From NCBI RefSeq assembly GCF_020886315.1, contig NZ_AP025226.1, forward strand, positions 2,506,001 to 2,570,000: 64,000 bases of DNA, given 5' to 3'. Position 1 is the stretch's first letter. Each line of letters opens with the position of its first letter. The stretch comes from Saccharolobus caldissimus (GTDB taxonomy: Archaea; Thermoproteota; Thermoprotei_A; Sulfolobales; Sulfolobaceae). A program made the translations under genes and the position numbers. Below, in pieces: positions 36,278 to 45,323 of the stretch. Below the pieces are notes generated by a model, which was given only the letters and a program-made list of their open reading frames with translations, ran no database searches and was not told the DNA's origin.

Positions 36278-37168
36278 TTACACCCCCTTTGCTCCTCCTC
36301 CTAATGCAGCCAAACCACGAATGAAGTATCTACCAAGAAATATAAATATTACTAGGGGAACTAAAGAAGAAATTACACCAGCAGCAAAAGATCTATTATA
36401 TATTAGGGCATAAGCTGCAGTATAAAATCTTGCAGCAACAGGTAACATCAACATATTGGGTGTATTTGTAAGTATAAGAGGAATAAAGAATTCATTCCAA
36501 ATTTGTAAGAAGACGAATATTAAAGTAGATAAGAATCCTGGAAATATCAACGGGAAAATAACCTTCCATAATATAGTCCAGTCGCCTGCACCGTCTATTC
36601 TCGCTGTTTCTATTAGATATTTTGGGACTACGGGAAGGAAGATTGACATCAATAAAGCTGAGGTTGGTACGTAGAATATCATTAGAGCAAATATTAATCC
36701 TATATAAGTATTATATATATTAAGATAAGAAGTCTCTAGCTCAATTAATGGAAAAGTTACCGTTTCTATAGGTAAGAAAGTTGCTAGAGCCATTATCGAG
36801 AATAATGTGTTGCTAAGAATATTATGTTTTTCACTTAATACAAAAAAGAAATACGCTGTCATAGTGCCAATTATTACTGACAATAGTACTGAAGGTATAA
36901 CTACTATTAGGTATCTTAACATCGTAGGCTCTAAGCCTGGTATAGTAGCGTAACCGAACCAAGCAAATACATAAGCGTCTATAGAGGGTTTACTGGGTGG
37001 TAAAAGTATTGGACTACTGGCAGCTTCCAGGTTAGACTTAAGTCCTCCTAATATCATAGCATACAGTGGAACTAGCCATAAAATCATTAAAATCGCAGCT
37101 ACTGCTTCTAATATTCCATATTTAATTAAGCTTAAGGTATAATTGAATTTGCTAACTCTTCTCTCCAT
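36278..37168 (-). CDS. araU: arabinose ABC transporter permease AraU
   Basis: About 296 residues, six membrane helices, with the EAA motif ETARIDGAGDWTILWKVIFPL typical of CUT1 permeases, and a MalG-like end (AAGVISSLVPLVIFIFLGRYFIRG). The frame opens at GTG 37180, but a strong GGAGGTGA site 8 bp before ATG 37168 marks the start. Overlaps the araT stop region. Forms the channel with AraT in the cytoplasmic membrane. Confidence 0.9.
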   Translation of the reverse strand: MERRVSKFNYTLSLIKYGILEAVAAILMILWLVPLYAMILGGLKSNLEAASSPILLPPSKPSIDAYVFAWFGYATIPGLEPTMLRYLIVVIPSVLLSVIIGTMTAYFFFVLSEKHNILSNTLFSIMALATFLPIETVTFPLIELETSYLNIYNTYIGLIFALMIFYVPTSALLMSIFLPVVPKYLIETARIDGAGDWTILWKVIFPLIFPGFLSTLIFVFLQIWNEFFIPLILTNTPNMLMLPVAARFYTAAYALIYNRSFAAGVISSLVPLVIFIFLGRYFIRGLAALGGGAKGV

Positions 37169-37176
37169 AAAAATAT

Positions 37177-38034
37177 TCACCTCCTAAATACCCACTTCTT
37201 CAATCCTAGTAACGCATACGGTATTATGACAATTGCAGCTATTAATGCAACTAGAGTAGATAACGCTGAAGATAATGAGAAATACTCAGTACTAAATAAG
37301 ATATATATGTATTCTACTAGACTCATCATATTAGGATTTGTGGGACCTCCTATTGTAAAGGGTACTGTAAATATTCTAAAGGAAAATAAGAAGAGTAATG
37401 CAGTGGAAACTATTAATCCATTCATTGAATTAGGTAAGATAACCCTAAATAGTAATTGAAAATTGTTTGCCCCATCTATTCTAGCAGCCTCTACAATAGA
37501 TTTATCGACACTCATAAAAGAGGCTAAAAAGAATAGTACAGCTAAACCAGTATATGCCCAAGTTTCTATAATTATCATTCCTGCATAAACGGTAGGTTCA
37601 GTTGTTAGCCATATAATATTTGGAAAATGAAATACTCTAAGTACTAGATTAATGCCAGTTTGCGGATTAAATAACCATTGCCATGTTATAGCGTAAGTTG
37701 AAGAGGGGACAGCTAATGGATATAGGAATATGGATAAATATATTGCTCTTCTGGTATTGCTCTTTATAAAATATAATATCCCAGCTCCTAATATCCCTAA
37801 TATATTGCCTATAGCAATAGCAGCAACCGTGTAAACCAGCGTATGAACTGCAGCTAATTTAAAGAAGTATTGTGAAAACAAGGACTCATACGTACTTAAA
37901 CCTGCAAACGTTGGGTGAAGATTAAACAAGGACCAGTTTAAAAAGGAGAAATATATATTTAAAATTAGTAGATAAAGTAAGAATGCAGCGAATACAAAGC
38001 CTGGGATTGCCATTAAAATAGCTTGCCTTCTCAT
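37177..38034 (-). CDS. araT: arabinose ABC transporter permease AraT
   Basis: About 285 residues, six membrane helices, EAA motif EAARIDGANNFQLLFRVILPN, MalF-like. ATG 38034 follows the site AGGTG (the GTG three bases upstream is the alternative). Starts 11 bp after araS. Pairs with AraU. Confidence 0.9.
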   Translation of the reverse strand: MRRQAILMAIPGFVFAAFLLYLLILNIYFSFLNWSLFNLHPTFAGLSTYESLFSQYFFKLAAVHTLVYTVAAIAIGNILGILGAGILYFIKSNTRRAIYLSIFLYPLAVPSSTYAITWQWLFNPQTGINLVLRVFHFPNIIWLTTEPTVYAGMIIIETWAYTGLAVLFFLASFMSVDKSIVEAARIDGANNFQLLFRVILPNSMNGLIVSTALLFLFSFRIFTVPFTIGGPTNPNMMSLVEYIYILFSTEYFSLSSALSTLVALIAAIVIIPYALLGLKKWVFRR

Positions 38035-38045
38035 CACTTAAACAC

Positions 38046-39908
38046 CTATAAATATAAATTAGGAATCAAACTTAAAAAACTAGTTAAAAAATGATTTAGA
38101 AAAAAAGATATATTTTTCAATTTAATTAAAAAATGCTCTATATGTTTTTTATTGATCTCATCTAAATATAATAGTATCGTAATTATAGCTGAATAAGGCA
38201 ATATATTTATATTAACAACAGTATTTGTTTTTTGAGCCTTATATTGCCCTTGACTTAACTCCTTTAAATATGGTATCAAATAATGAGGTGGATGTATTAA
38301 GAATGAAGGCATATAACTTGAATTATAAGTGTATGTGGTAGGATTCACCCATGGAGGTAAATAATCGCCAAAAGGCTCTCCTCTCATTCCTACAAATCCA
38401 AAGCCTTCTTTAGCCGCTAATTGCCATTCATGGAACGTCATATTCTCAGCTTTTAGCAAAGCAGCATTAAATGTTGGAATATAAGATGCGCCTTGTTCTT
38501 GTAAGTTAAGTTCTTGGCTAATTAAGTAATAGAATACATCATCAAATAATGTTCCGTCCGCAAAAGCCCAAGTGAAATTCTGTAAAGGTGTGTGCAATAA
38601 TGCTTGATAATCATACCACTGCATCGGAGTTGCGTAATAATCTGTTGCATTAGCCCAAATTGAAACACCTTTGTAATATGTCCATATTTTCTGTCCTTCA
38701 TAAGAAGTCCAGAACTTAACGAAATTTATTGCAGCTTGTAACTGAGGATTATTTACAGTAGGTATTGCTATTGAATCGACGTCTATAACATAAATTCCTT
38801 GAGTACCAGGGAATGGCATGGCCATTAATGTTATATTAGTCCAATTTAAGTAAGGTTGGATTGCTGGATATGTAGTAGTATTGTACCATATTGCAGCATA
38901 TTCTGCTAGCCAATTCCCTCCAGCTTCAAAAACTGCCTGCCCTTTTATAACCATAGCTAAAGCAGACCATATAGACTGGCTTTGCCAACTAGGTATTACA
39001 GAGCCAGGACTGACAAATTGAACGAATATATTATCAGTTTGATTAATAATTTTCTGAATAGTAGCATTATCTAAGTTTAACACTCCATACATTAGTTCGT
39101 TAGACAATTTAGCAGCTCCAGCAGCACCATAATATTGTGCAGCTACAGATAAAAATATAGCAAACCACAAGTGTAACTGCTCATAACCACCTTCAGCACC
39201 AGATACAGCCCAAGGCGTTATTCCATGAGCTTCCAATTGTTGAGTATCATATATTAATAAGCTTAAATTGGTGGGGATAGGCAGATTATATTTTCTAAGA
39301 ATTTGAGGATTAAAATACAATTCTTCTGCTCTATGCACATTTGTAGGTGCACCAAATATAGTACCATTATAAGATATGGCAATTAACGCTTGTTTTACTC
39401 CCTTTTGGAATAATCCCTCTTGTGCTAATAATGGAGTCATGTTATATAAATCATGTGGATTTGGCAATAATTCTACATATGATAATACTTCAGGACCTCC
39501 ATGAGCCCAAAAGGCTCCTTGCAACTTACCAGCCTCTATATCATTTATCACCACATATCTCTCCTCTACGCCACTAGCGCCAGGTAATGAAGTATATTGA
39601 ACTGAATAGCCAGGATAGTATAGAGAAAAGTTACCTTGAATCCATTTTAAGCCAACTGGATCTTCAGCGCCCCAAGGATTAATGAAATCTACTACTTGTG
39701 AAACCGTTGATGTTGTTGACGTAATTATTGAAGATGTAGGAGACGTTATACTGGTAATTGATGAAGATGTTAAGGAAATGGAGGAAGGTGGTCTAGATAA
39801 ATAATATCCTCCAATACCTCCTGCTATTGCAATTATTATAACTACTATTATTATTGCGATTATAGTTCTAGAAAGCGCTCTGTATTTTTTGTCCTTTGAC
39901 CTTCTCAT
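38046..39908 (-). CDS. araS: arabinose-binding protein AraS
   Basis: 620 residues. N-terminal basic segment then a ~20-residue hydrophobic anchor (IIAIIIVVIIIAIAGG), a Ser/Thr-rich linker, a CUT1 binding domain (LPGASGVEERYVVI, HGGPEVLSYVELLPN, AEGGYEQLHLWFAIF, PSWQSQSIW) and a C-terminal hydrophobic tail. It faces outside and captures L-arabinose and related sugars for AraTUV. The promoter carries degenerate ARA-boxes at 39957-39972 and a TATA region TTATAAG. First gene of the operon. Its C-terminal ~60 residues (INKKHIEHFLIKL onward) are poorly conserved looking. Confidence 0.92.
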   Translation of the reverse strand: MRRSKDKKYRALSRTIIAIIIVVIIIAIAGGIGGYYLSRPPSSISLTSSSITSITSPTSSIITSTTSTVSQVVDFINPWGAEDPVGLKWIQGNFSLYYPGYSVQYTSLPGASGVEERYVVINDIEAGKLQGAFWAHGGPEVLSYVELLPNPHDLYNMTPLLAQEGLFQKGVKQALIAISYNGTIFGAPTNVHRAEELYFNPQILRKYNLPIPTNLSLLIYDTQQLEAHGITPWAVSGAEGGYEQLHLWFAIFLSVAAQYYGAAGAAKLSNELMYGVLNLDNATIQKIINQTDNIFVQFVSPGSVIPSWQSQSIWSALAMVIKGQAVFEAGGNWLAEYAAIWYNTTTYPAIQPYLNWTNITLMAMPFPGTQGIYVIDVDSIAIPTVNNPQLQAAINFVKFWTSYEGQKIWTYYKGVSIWANATDYYATPMQWYDYQALLHTPLQNFTWAFADGTLFDDVFYYLISQELNLQEQGASYIPTFNAALLKAENMTFHEWQLAAKEGFGFVGMRGEPFGDYLPPWVNPTTYTYNSSYMPSFLIHPPHYLIPYLKELSQGQYKAQKTNTVVNINILPYSAIITILLYLDEINKKHIEHFLIKLKNISFFLNHFLTSFLSLIPNLYL

Positions 39909-39956
39909 TTAGATCATTATACACTCTCTTAAACGCTTATAATTAATATTATACCT

Positions 39957-39972
39957 AACTTGTTAACACGTT
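39957..39972. promoter_or_regulatory. degenerate tandem ARA-boxes of araS
   Basis: Two palindrome-like octamers side by side, AACTTGTT (39957-39964) and AACACGTT (39965-39972), each one base off AACATGTT. Their centres are 52.5 and 60.5 bp before ATG 39908, just upstream of the TATA region. The first octamer recurs at 58143-58150 at the same distance from the MFS gene. Confidence 0.6.
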
Positions 39973-40354
39973 TAACGATTTCTCCCCAACTTAGACTAAT
40001 ATCATTAATAACACTATTAAGGATTATGAAAGTTAAATTTATGAGAAATCAATTTTCATGTTTTTAACGTAAAGATATAAAATTAGTATTTCGATCTTAA
40101 TATTATTTTCTATTTATAAACTAAAAATTAAGTTAAAAATGAAATTTCCTTGTATACATATAAAGTATGAAAGCCTACTTTAGTATATCATTGACTTTAA
40201 AGATTACTAGATATAATTAAATATTACTATATTTGTATTAGCAGATTAAACCTCATCAACACTTATTCGACATAATTTATAGAAAAATACATTTAGAATC
40301 TCATTTCTAACATTTTATTATCCGGAAAAGTAAAGTGATTGTGTAACGTATAAA

Positions 40355-41044
40355 TCATTGATATGAATTCACAAATAATTGGCTTAGTATCTTCCTTAAT
40401 CCATTCCTTATATGTCTATCTAATGTAACTTTCGTCACTCCAAACATTTTAGCTAACTCATCTAACTTTACCCTCTTAGGATATTCAAAGAAACCTAATT
40501 TAGTAGCAGTGTAGAGGATTTGCCTTTCAATGGGCGTTAATGAGTTTAAAATAACTAATTCGTTTTTCATCCCATCTATTTTAGTCTTAGTGAAGTTAAT
40601 ATCCTCAACTTTTGCATCTGTACTTTTGAGATCTCTCATAAAGTTATCTAAGATTTTCTCCTCCTCGCCAAAGAAATACGCGACCCACTCTTCTATCCCG
40701 TTATACATGTGTAGATTAGTTATTACGGCATCATTTTCTATCATTATCCTTGTAATGGAATTATTAAAGGTTTTAAAATAGTAAACAAGGGCAGTCTTAC
40801 TAGACTTAGGCTTATCTACCTTTACAACCTTTATGTTATTATTATACCTTCTACTAATGGTAGATATGAAGTCTACTAGTTCGTTTTTATCATCTGCATA
40901 TATCTCTGCTATTTCAAAAATCGAATTTTTAGTTATTAATGGGAAAAGATATTTTACTTCACCTCCTACTTTAAAGTCCGTAGTTTTATAGGTCCAACAA
41001 GAGTCGTGTTTTAATTTAAGCCTCATCTTGTAAACGTGCATCAT
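40355..41044 (-). CDS. HTH_10 transcription regulator next to araS
   Basis: 229 residues. N-terminal signature KHDSCW; C-terminal LTPIERQILYTATKLGFFEYP and helix-turn-helix LDELAKMFGVTKVTLDRHIRNGLRK. Starts with double ATG (41044/41041). It lies upstream of araS on the same strand with a 450-bp gap, an attractive candidate for the still uncertain factor that reads the ARA-box. Inference only. Confidence 0.85.
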   Translation of the reverse strand: MMHVYKMRLKLKHDSCWTYKTTDFKVGGEVKYLFPLITKNSIFEIAEIYADDKNELVDFISTISRRYNNNIKVVKVDKPKSSKTALVYYFKTFNNSITRIMIENDAVITNLHMYNGIEEWVAYFFGEEEKILDNFMRDLKSTDAKVEDINFTKTKIDGMKNELVILNSLTPIERQILYTATKLGFFEYPKRVKLDELAKMFGVTKVTLDRHIRNGLRKILSQLFVNSYQ

Positions 41045-42166
41045 TATTAAATCTACGTATTCTCTTATATACTTATGCCATGCAATAGCTTTAAGAAATT
41101 TATTAAATAATTTTTATTAAAACTATTCTAGTTAGAAATAAGAAAATTAGACATTAACAAATGTTCATAAAAAGTGTGAAAATACTAAGAAAAAATTTAT
41201 AGCTTCCCTCATCACTTTTGTAATAATTTTATGTTACTTAAAAAGGGAAAGGCTATTTATCTAAAATATTGATAATTAAGCTTTATTAAGGTATTAGAAA
41301 TTTACTATTGTTTAGTGCTCATATCTATATAGTGCATTAATATAATGCCTATAATTTAATTTAAATAAAATTTATCAATTTTTAAAAATTATCTAAAATT
41401 TCTATCTCATTAACGTACCTTCAGTGGTGTTTTTACCAAATTATTTCCTATAAAAAATATGATATTAATTCTTTCAATTAAAGATTAATATGAAATAAAT
41501 TAGGAGAAAATTTGCTAAAAAATATGTTCAAATAAATTTAAGCAAACATAGCTTGAAAACGAAAAATTTTGAATTTATTTCACATCGTGAAAATAACGTG
41601 CATACTCAACACTAAAAGCTGAAAAGCTAGAGAAGCTTAATGAAGGAATCAAATGACAAAGAGTCTCCTAGTATTTTCTCCCCTTGTCTTGTTAAGTATT
41701 CCTTTCCCTATTTTGTACGCTTATTAATTTTACTACTTCCACGAGTTTTTCAGATGCTTCTTGATAGATAATTTTAATTCCTTCAAGTGCTAATTATTTT
41801 ATGAGGGACCCCAACCCCGTAAAAGGTGACGAGGGAGTCATCATATTGGGGCAATGGGGTCCCTCGCCTTAACCTTCTTCTCTTTCTAACCCTTTGATAA
41901 TGCTAGGCAAGAAGTATTACTCAATATGAGTAAACACAATTTTTCTCTCATTTTTCCATTAACCTAATTTTTTAATATTTTTATTAGAATAAGCTATTTT
42001 TATCCTTTTCTATGATACTTTTATCTTCCATAGAAATTGTACCACTTTTAGTAAAATTGATGAGACGCCACTGGAATCTTATTAACTCGATTAAATAGTA
42101 CAGTTAATATGAAAGAGAAACCGATAAGTTTTAACAGTGAATGGGTTGTTTATTGTTCATCTATCC
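41045..42166. other. long gene-poor intergenic region
   Basis: About 1.1 kb, AT-rich, between the HTH_10 regulator and the MNT gene. Contents: a 20-bp string aacgtaccttcagtggtgtt (41412-41431) that recurs at 46852-46871 as the end of a MITE; a minus-strand coding-like scrap near 41685-41790 (reads EASEKLVEVVKL); and the GC-rich inverted repeat at 41803-41865. No intact gene. Confidence 0.5.
41803..41865. repeat. GC-rich inverted repeat
   Basis: GAGGGACCCC and its perfect reverse complement GGGGTCCCTC enclose 43 bp that themselves hold CCCC/GGGG pairing. It stands out sharply from the AT-rich surroundings. Probably the structured end of a lost insertion sequence or a structured RNA. Confidence 0.5.
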
Positions 42167-42496
42167 CTAAGCTATCTCTATAACCTTAGAATACTTTAGG
42201 TAGCTCTTAAACCCCTCCTTATCAGTAACATGTAATTCGACTGGGGCGTCAAAGGGAAGGCCATAAATGTCAAAAGCTCTCTTAAATACTTCTAACTTAA
42301 ACTTAAAACTCTCCTTTACTTCAGAGACAATCAGAATGTCAATATCGCTTAAAACCGTAACCCTATTCTCTGCAACGCCACCAAATACGTAAACTTTAGA
42401 ATTAGGGTCGATGTCCTTTGAAGCTTTGGCTATAATCTCAGCGTACTCTCTCCACTTCCTTAAATGCTCAAATTTTCTTTTAACCCAGCTTGACAC
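42167..42496 (-). CDS. MNT-domain minimal nucleotidyltransferase (antitoxin of HEPN-MNT pair)
   Basis: 109 residues. The nucleotidyltransferase site VFGGVAENRVTVLSDIDILIV (around residues 33-53) holds the G-G/S and D-x-D residues. Such proteins modify (AMPylate) and neutralise the HEPN toxin. The first 17 bp overlap the end of the HEPN gene, so the pair is coupled. Confidence 0.87.
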   Translation of the reverse strand: MSSWVKRKFEHLRKWREYAEIIAKASKDIDPNSKVYVFGGVAENRVTVLSDIDILIVSEVKESFKFKLEVFKRAFDIYGLPFDAPVELHVTDKEGFKSYLKYSKVIEIA

Positions 42497-42896
42497 TTTT
42501 AGCCACCTCCTCCAGAAGGTTAATCAACTCAATGACTACTTTAATAGCATCATTTGTAAATGCCTCTTCCAAATCTTCCTCACCATATCTACTTCCGATA
42601 TAACTTTCCTCTAGGAAGAGTAGAGTATCACGGTTTCTGACAATGAAATCCTTAAGTTTCTTAGCCTCTTCTGTAAACCCGTTCTTTTCGAGTTCTAATG
42701 CTAACTGACCTATAAGTCCTCTTATCTGATGACCTCTTAGTTTATCGCCAATTAACTCGTAATATACGGCCTTAACATAAAGTTGTGCTGCCTGCTCTGC
42801 AAGAAATACTTTCCAATTAAGGTAACTCGTATTCTTAGCTATATTAAGCGCATTTATAGCCCTCTCCTTAAGCTTCTTTACGTAATTTCCACTCAT
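42480..42896 (-). CDS. HEPN-domain protein (toxin of HEPN-MNT pair)
   Basis: 138 residues, all helical. Typical archaeal HEPN features: the N-terminal A-x-N-A helix, WKVFLAEQAAQLYVKAVYYELIG, then LRGHQIRGLI and late LEESYIGSRYG. HEPN proteins of this sort act as RNases controlled by the MNT partner. Overlaps the MNT gene. Confidence 0.87.
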   Translation of the reverse strand: MSGNYVKKLKERAINALNIAKNTSYLNWKVFLAEQAAQLYVKAVYYELIGDKLRGHQIRGLIGQLALELEKNGFTEEAKKLKDFIVRNRDTLLFLEESYIGSRYGEEDLEEAFTNDAIKVVIELINLLEEVAKSVKLG

Positions 42897-42922
42897 AACT
42901 GATAATAAGTTGCAAAAAGCTA

Positions 42923-43117
42923 TTATAGTCTCTCTTCAAGGAACTCCCTAGCAATTTCAACTTCATATTTAGACTCTAACAATCTGGTTTTCTTGTAAGC
43001 CTCTAAGGTCAAACCAATGTTTTTGTAATTCTTGCATAAATATATTCCTTTTTCACCATAAAAAATGATTAATGGAGCTTTAAAATAGAGGGCGAAGCCT
43101 TTTTTCAGTTTAATAGA
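42923..43117 (-). pseudogene. short coding-like fragment, origin unknown
   Basis: A frame open for ~64 codons with no start codon, reading in part YGEKGIYLCKNYKN and AREFLEERL before TAA at 42923-42925. Codon use looks real but I recognise no family. Likely a remnant. Confidence 0.3.
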
Positions 43118-43210
43118 GAAAGTTTTTTAATTTACTGTAATATTAAATATTAATAGTTAAAAAGATATAATTTTTATTTAATTTTTTATAATTTATTTTG
43201 CAATATTGAT

Positions 43211-43390
43211 TTAGAAACCTATAAGCGAACTAATTATACCACTCATTAACGCTAATATCCCTAAACTGAATACTACTATTAAAATATTCCTGCTCTCGGC
43301 AAATTTAAGCAAAACGTTTATAAATAAAACGCTTACCACTGTAGCCACTAATATGGAATATATATTGTTTACCCGTGGCGTAACTCTTTT
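43211..43390 (-). pseudogene. C-terminal membrane-protein remnant
   Basis: A start-less frame of ~58 codons with two hydrophobic helices (SILVATVVSVLFINVLLKFA and LIVVFSLGILALMSGIISSL), ending at 43211. It stops making sense just where the IS110 element region begins, suggesting truncation by that element. Could instead be a small membrane protein starting at a GTG. Confidence 0.3.
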
Positions 43391-43455
43391 TCATAATAGG
43401 CACCACATGCTAACGCCTCTTATATAAAACATATTACTCAGATCTGAGTAATAAA

Positions 43456-43563
43456 GATCTGACTGGGGTTGAGGCCGTTATGCTACTTGGGCTCAAAGCT
43501 CGGTTGTTAGCTTGGCCCCGCCTTAATACCGGAAGTTGGGTTTAAAGCCCGAATAAGGATAAA
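43456..43563 (+). ncRNA. candidate bridge RNA of the IS110 element
   Basis: The ~110 bp directly upstream of the IS110 transposase are GC-rich and fold into several stem-loops: GGGG..CCCC around a GCTA/TAGC stem (43456-43517) and ttGGGtttaaaGCCCgaa further on (43526-43543). IS110 elements are known to encode their bridge/seek RNA in this position. No transcript evidence. Confidence 0.4.
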
Positions 43564-43564
43564 T

Positions 43565-44487
43565 TTGGAGGCCCCAGTTGCGGGAATAGATGTATCAAAA
43601 GATAAATTAATTATGTATTTCCAAGGTAAATTATACGAGTTTCCTAATGACAAGCGAGGTTATGAGGAGATAATTCAGATCTTGCCTAAGGGTTGTAAAG
43701 TGGGTATTGAAAGTACTGGAATTTACCACATTAACCTAGCAAAGTACTTGGGTAAAGAGTATATGATGTTAGGATTATTAATCCCTTTATACTCAAGAAG
43801 TTCAAGTAGGGGTAAGAAGAGTGATAAGAATGATGCTAAAAAGCTTGCAGAAATAGTTGTAAGTATGGGTAGTGAGTTTACAACGAGTGATGCTAGGGAG
43901 TTAACTAGCCAATGGGATTTTGTTACTAGGAGTATTGCTAGGGTTAAGGTTGAGGAGGGATTTGATACTTTTGGGCTATAAGGATAGTCTGTCCAAGAAG
44001 AACTTAGAGGAGGTTTTGAGGGGTGGGGATAGTATTGTCTTGGCTGAGGTTAGGTTTCTTTTAGAAGAGCTTGAGAGGCTTGAGGTTAGGAGATTGAGGA
44101 TAGACTTAGAGAGTTAGTTCCCAAGGATAGTTTGATTTTCACTATTCCGGGTATTGGTAAAACCTTGGGTTGTATTATTTTGGCTGGTGATGTTAGGCGC
44201 TTTAGTGATAAGAGGAGGTTTGTTGCTTATTGCGGTCTCGACCCAGTTATTGAGTCTAGTGGTAAGAGTGTTGTATCGAGAGGTATATCTAAGAGTTGTT
44301 TTTGAGGAGGGCTTTTTATTTGGCAGCTTTGACTGCTATTAAGGTTAATCCTGTTATCAAGCGTTTTTATGAGGATCATAAGGGTAGGCTTAAGGGTAAG
44401 AAGCTGATTGTTGCTTGTGCAAGGAAATTAGCTGTTATTACTTGGGCTGTGCTGTATTATAATAAACCATTTGATGCTAGCGAGTAA
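43565..44487 (+). pseudogene. IS110-family (DEDD) transposase, frameshifted
   Basis: Starts with TTG 43565. The N-terminal DEDD domain (AGIDVSKDKLIMY, GIESTGIYHINLAK, KKSDKNDAKKLAEIV) is in one frame. At about 43950 it shifts (LRRDLILLGYKDSL...), shifts back at about 44114 (VPKDSLIFTIPGIGKTLGC, the transposase_20 helix-hairpin-helix), and again near 44297 (RRAFYLAALTAIKVN ... KLIVACARKLAVI). Three frameshifts mean an inactive copy. The catalytic Ser region (ESSGKSVVSRGISK) is still readable. Resembles the ISC1190/ISC1229 kind of Sulfolobus elements. Element ends not determined. Confidence 0.87.
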
Positions 44488-45323
44488 AGCAGGTTTCATC
44501 ACTTGCGTAAGTAGTGTGGACTATGCTCGATTTTTGATGGAAAGGTTTTTATACTGGAAGCTAACAAGGATATGGTTGAGTTTTTGTTTACGTTATTGGA
44601 GTAATTTACAATTCCTTGATTTACACTTCAGTTTTGCAGAAGATTCCACAAGAGGAATTTGTCAAACTCTTTAGTTAACCCTAGACTAGGGTAGTGTAGG
44701 GTATGTTTAAAATTCATTTTTTCTCAACTATAAGTTATTTTATTTTACAATAAAATATTAATCTCCCCTCATATTGAAAGATATAATTGGCTTTTATTCC
44801 CAATTAGTTATAATATTGTTTTTCTATCACATTATATTTATTGAATTATTTGCGTTCGGGACACTCTCTTCACAGCCAGCCTATTATCATGGGGTTTTGT
44901 CCCCTTAATTCAACCGGGCTTATGTTGTTTTTCTCCTTCCTTGCTTATTTGTTTTTCTCTTGTAATACTTGTTTTTACTCGTTATCTAGTTTTGCGTGAA
45001 TTCCCCGTAGGAGGAGTTGCAACGGGGCTAAAAGAGAGTTAAATCTAGTGTTAGTAATGGGGAGCTGTTGGGCTGAGCGTGCTGAGGGCAATAACCCGCT
45101 TTGAAGCCCAACCTCCAACAGTCCCCAAAATAAGACCATATAAAGCCTTGTTTTCTATTGACCACAAGACTATTGATATTAGCGTTTTCCTTGCTTCTTC
45201 TCCCCTTGGAAATTTATCATGGGAAAGTATATCCTAATGCTGAATTAATTTTCATATCTTGGATAGGACGAATAAAATAAAAAGTCAAATATTTATGTTT
45301 TCTAATGAATATTGTTACAAATA
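44488..45323. other. intergenic region, IS debris and a structured segment
   Basis: No intact gene. It holds CCCCGT/ACGGGG (45003-45027, hairpin) followed by a string shared with 33007-33025, and the strong fold at 45059-45126. Probably the downstream debris of IS110-type elements. Confidence 0.45.
45059..45126. ncRNA. unexplained GC-rich foldable segment
   Basis: GGGGA and CTGTTGG at the left pair with CCAACAG and TCCCC at the right; inside, GGGCT/AGCCC and AGCG/CGCT give nested stems. The folding is far better than the AT-rich surroundings would allow. Could be a bridge RNA of another IS110-type element or a small structured RNA; strand unknown. Confidence 0.35.

Noticed and set aside
44471-44674. 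67-codon open frame after the IS110 transposase
   Set aside because: No recognisable family; it starts inside the end of the transposase pseudogene and reads Trp/Leu-rich noise.
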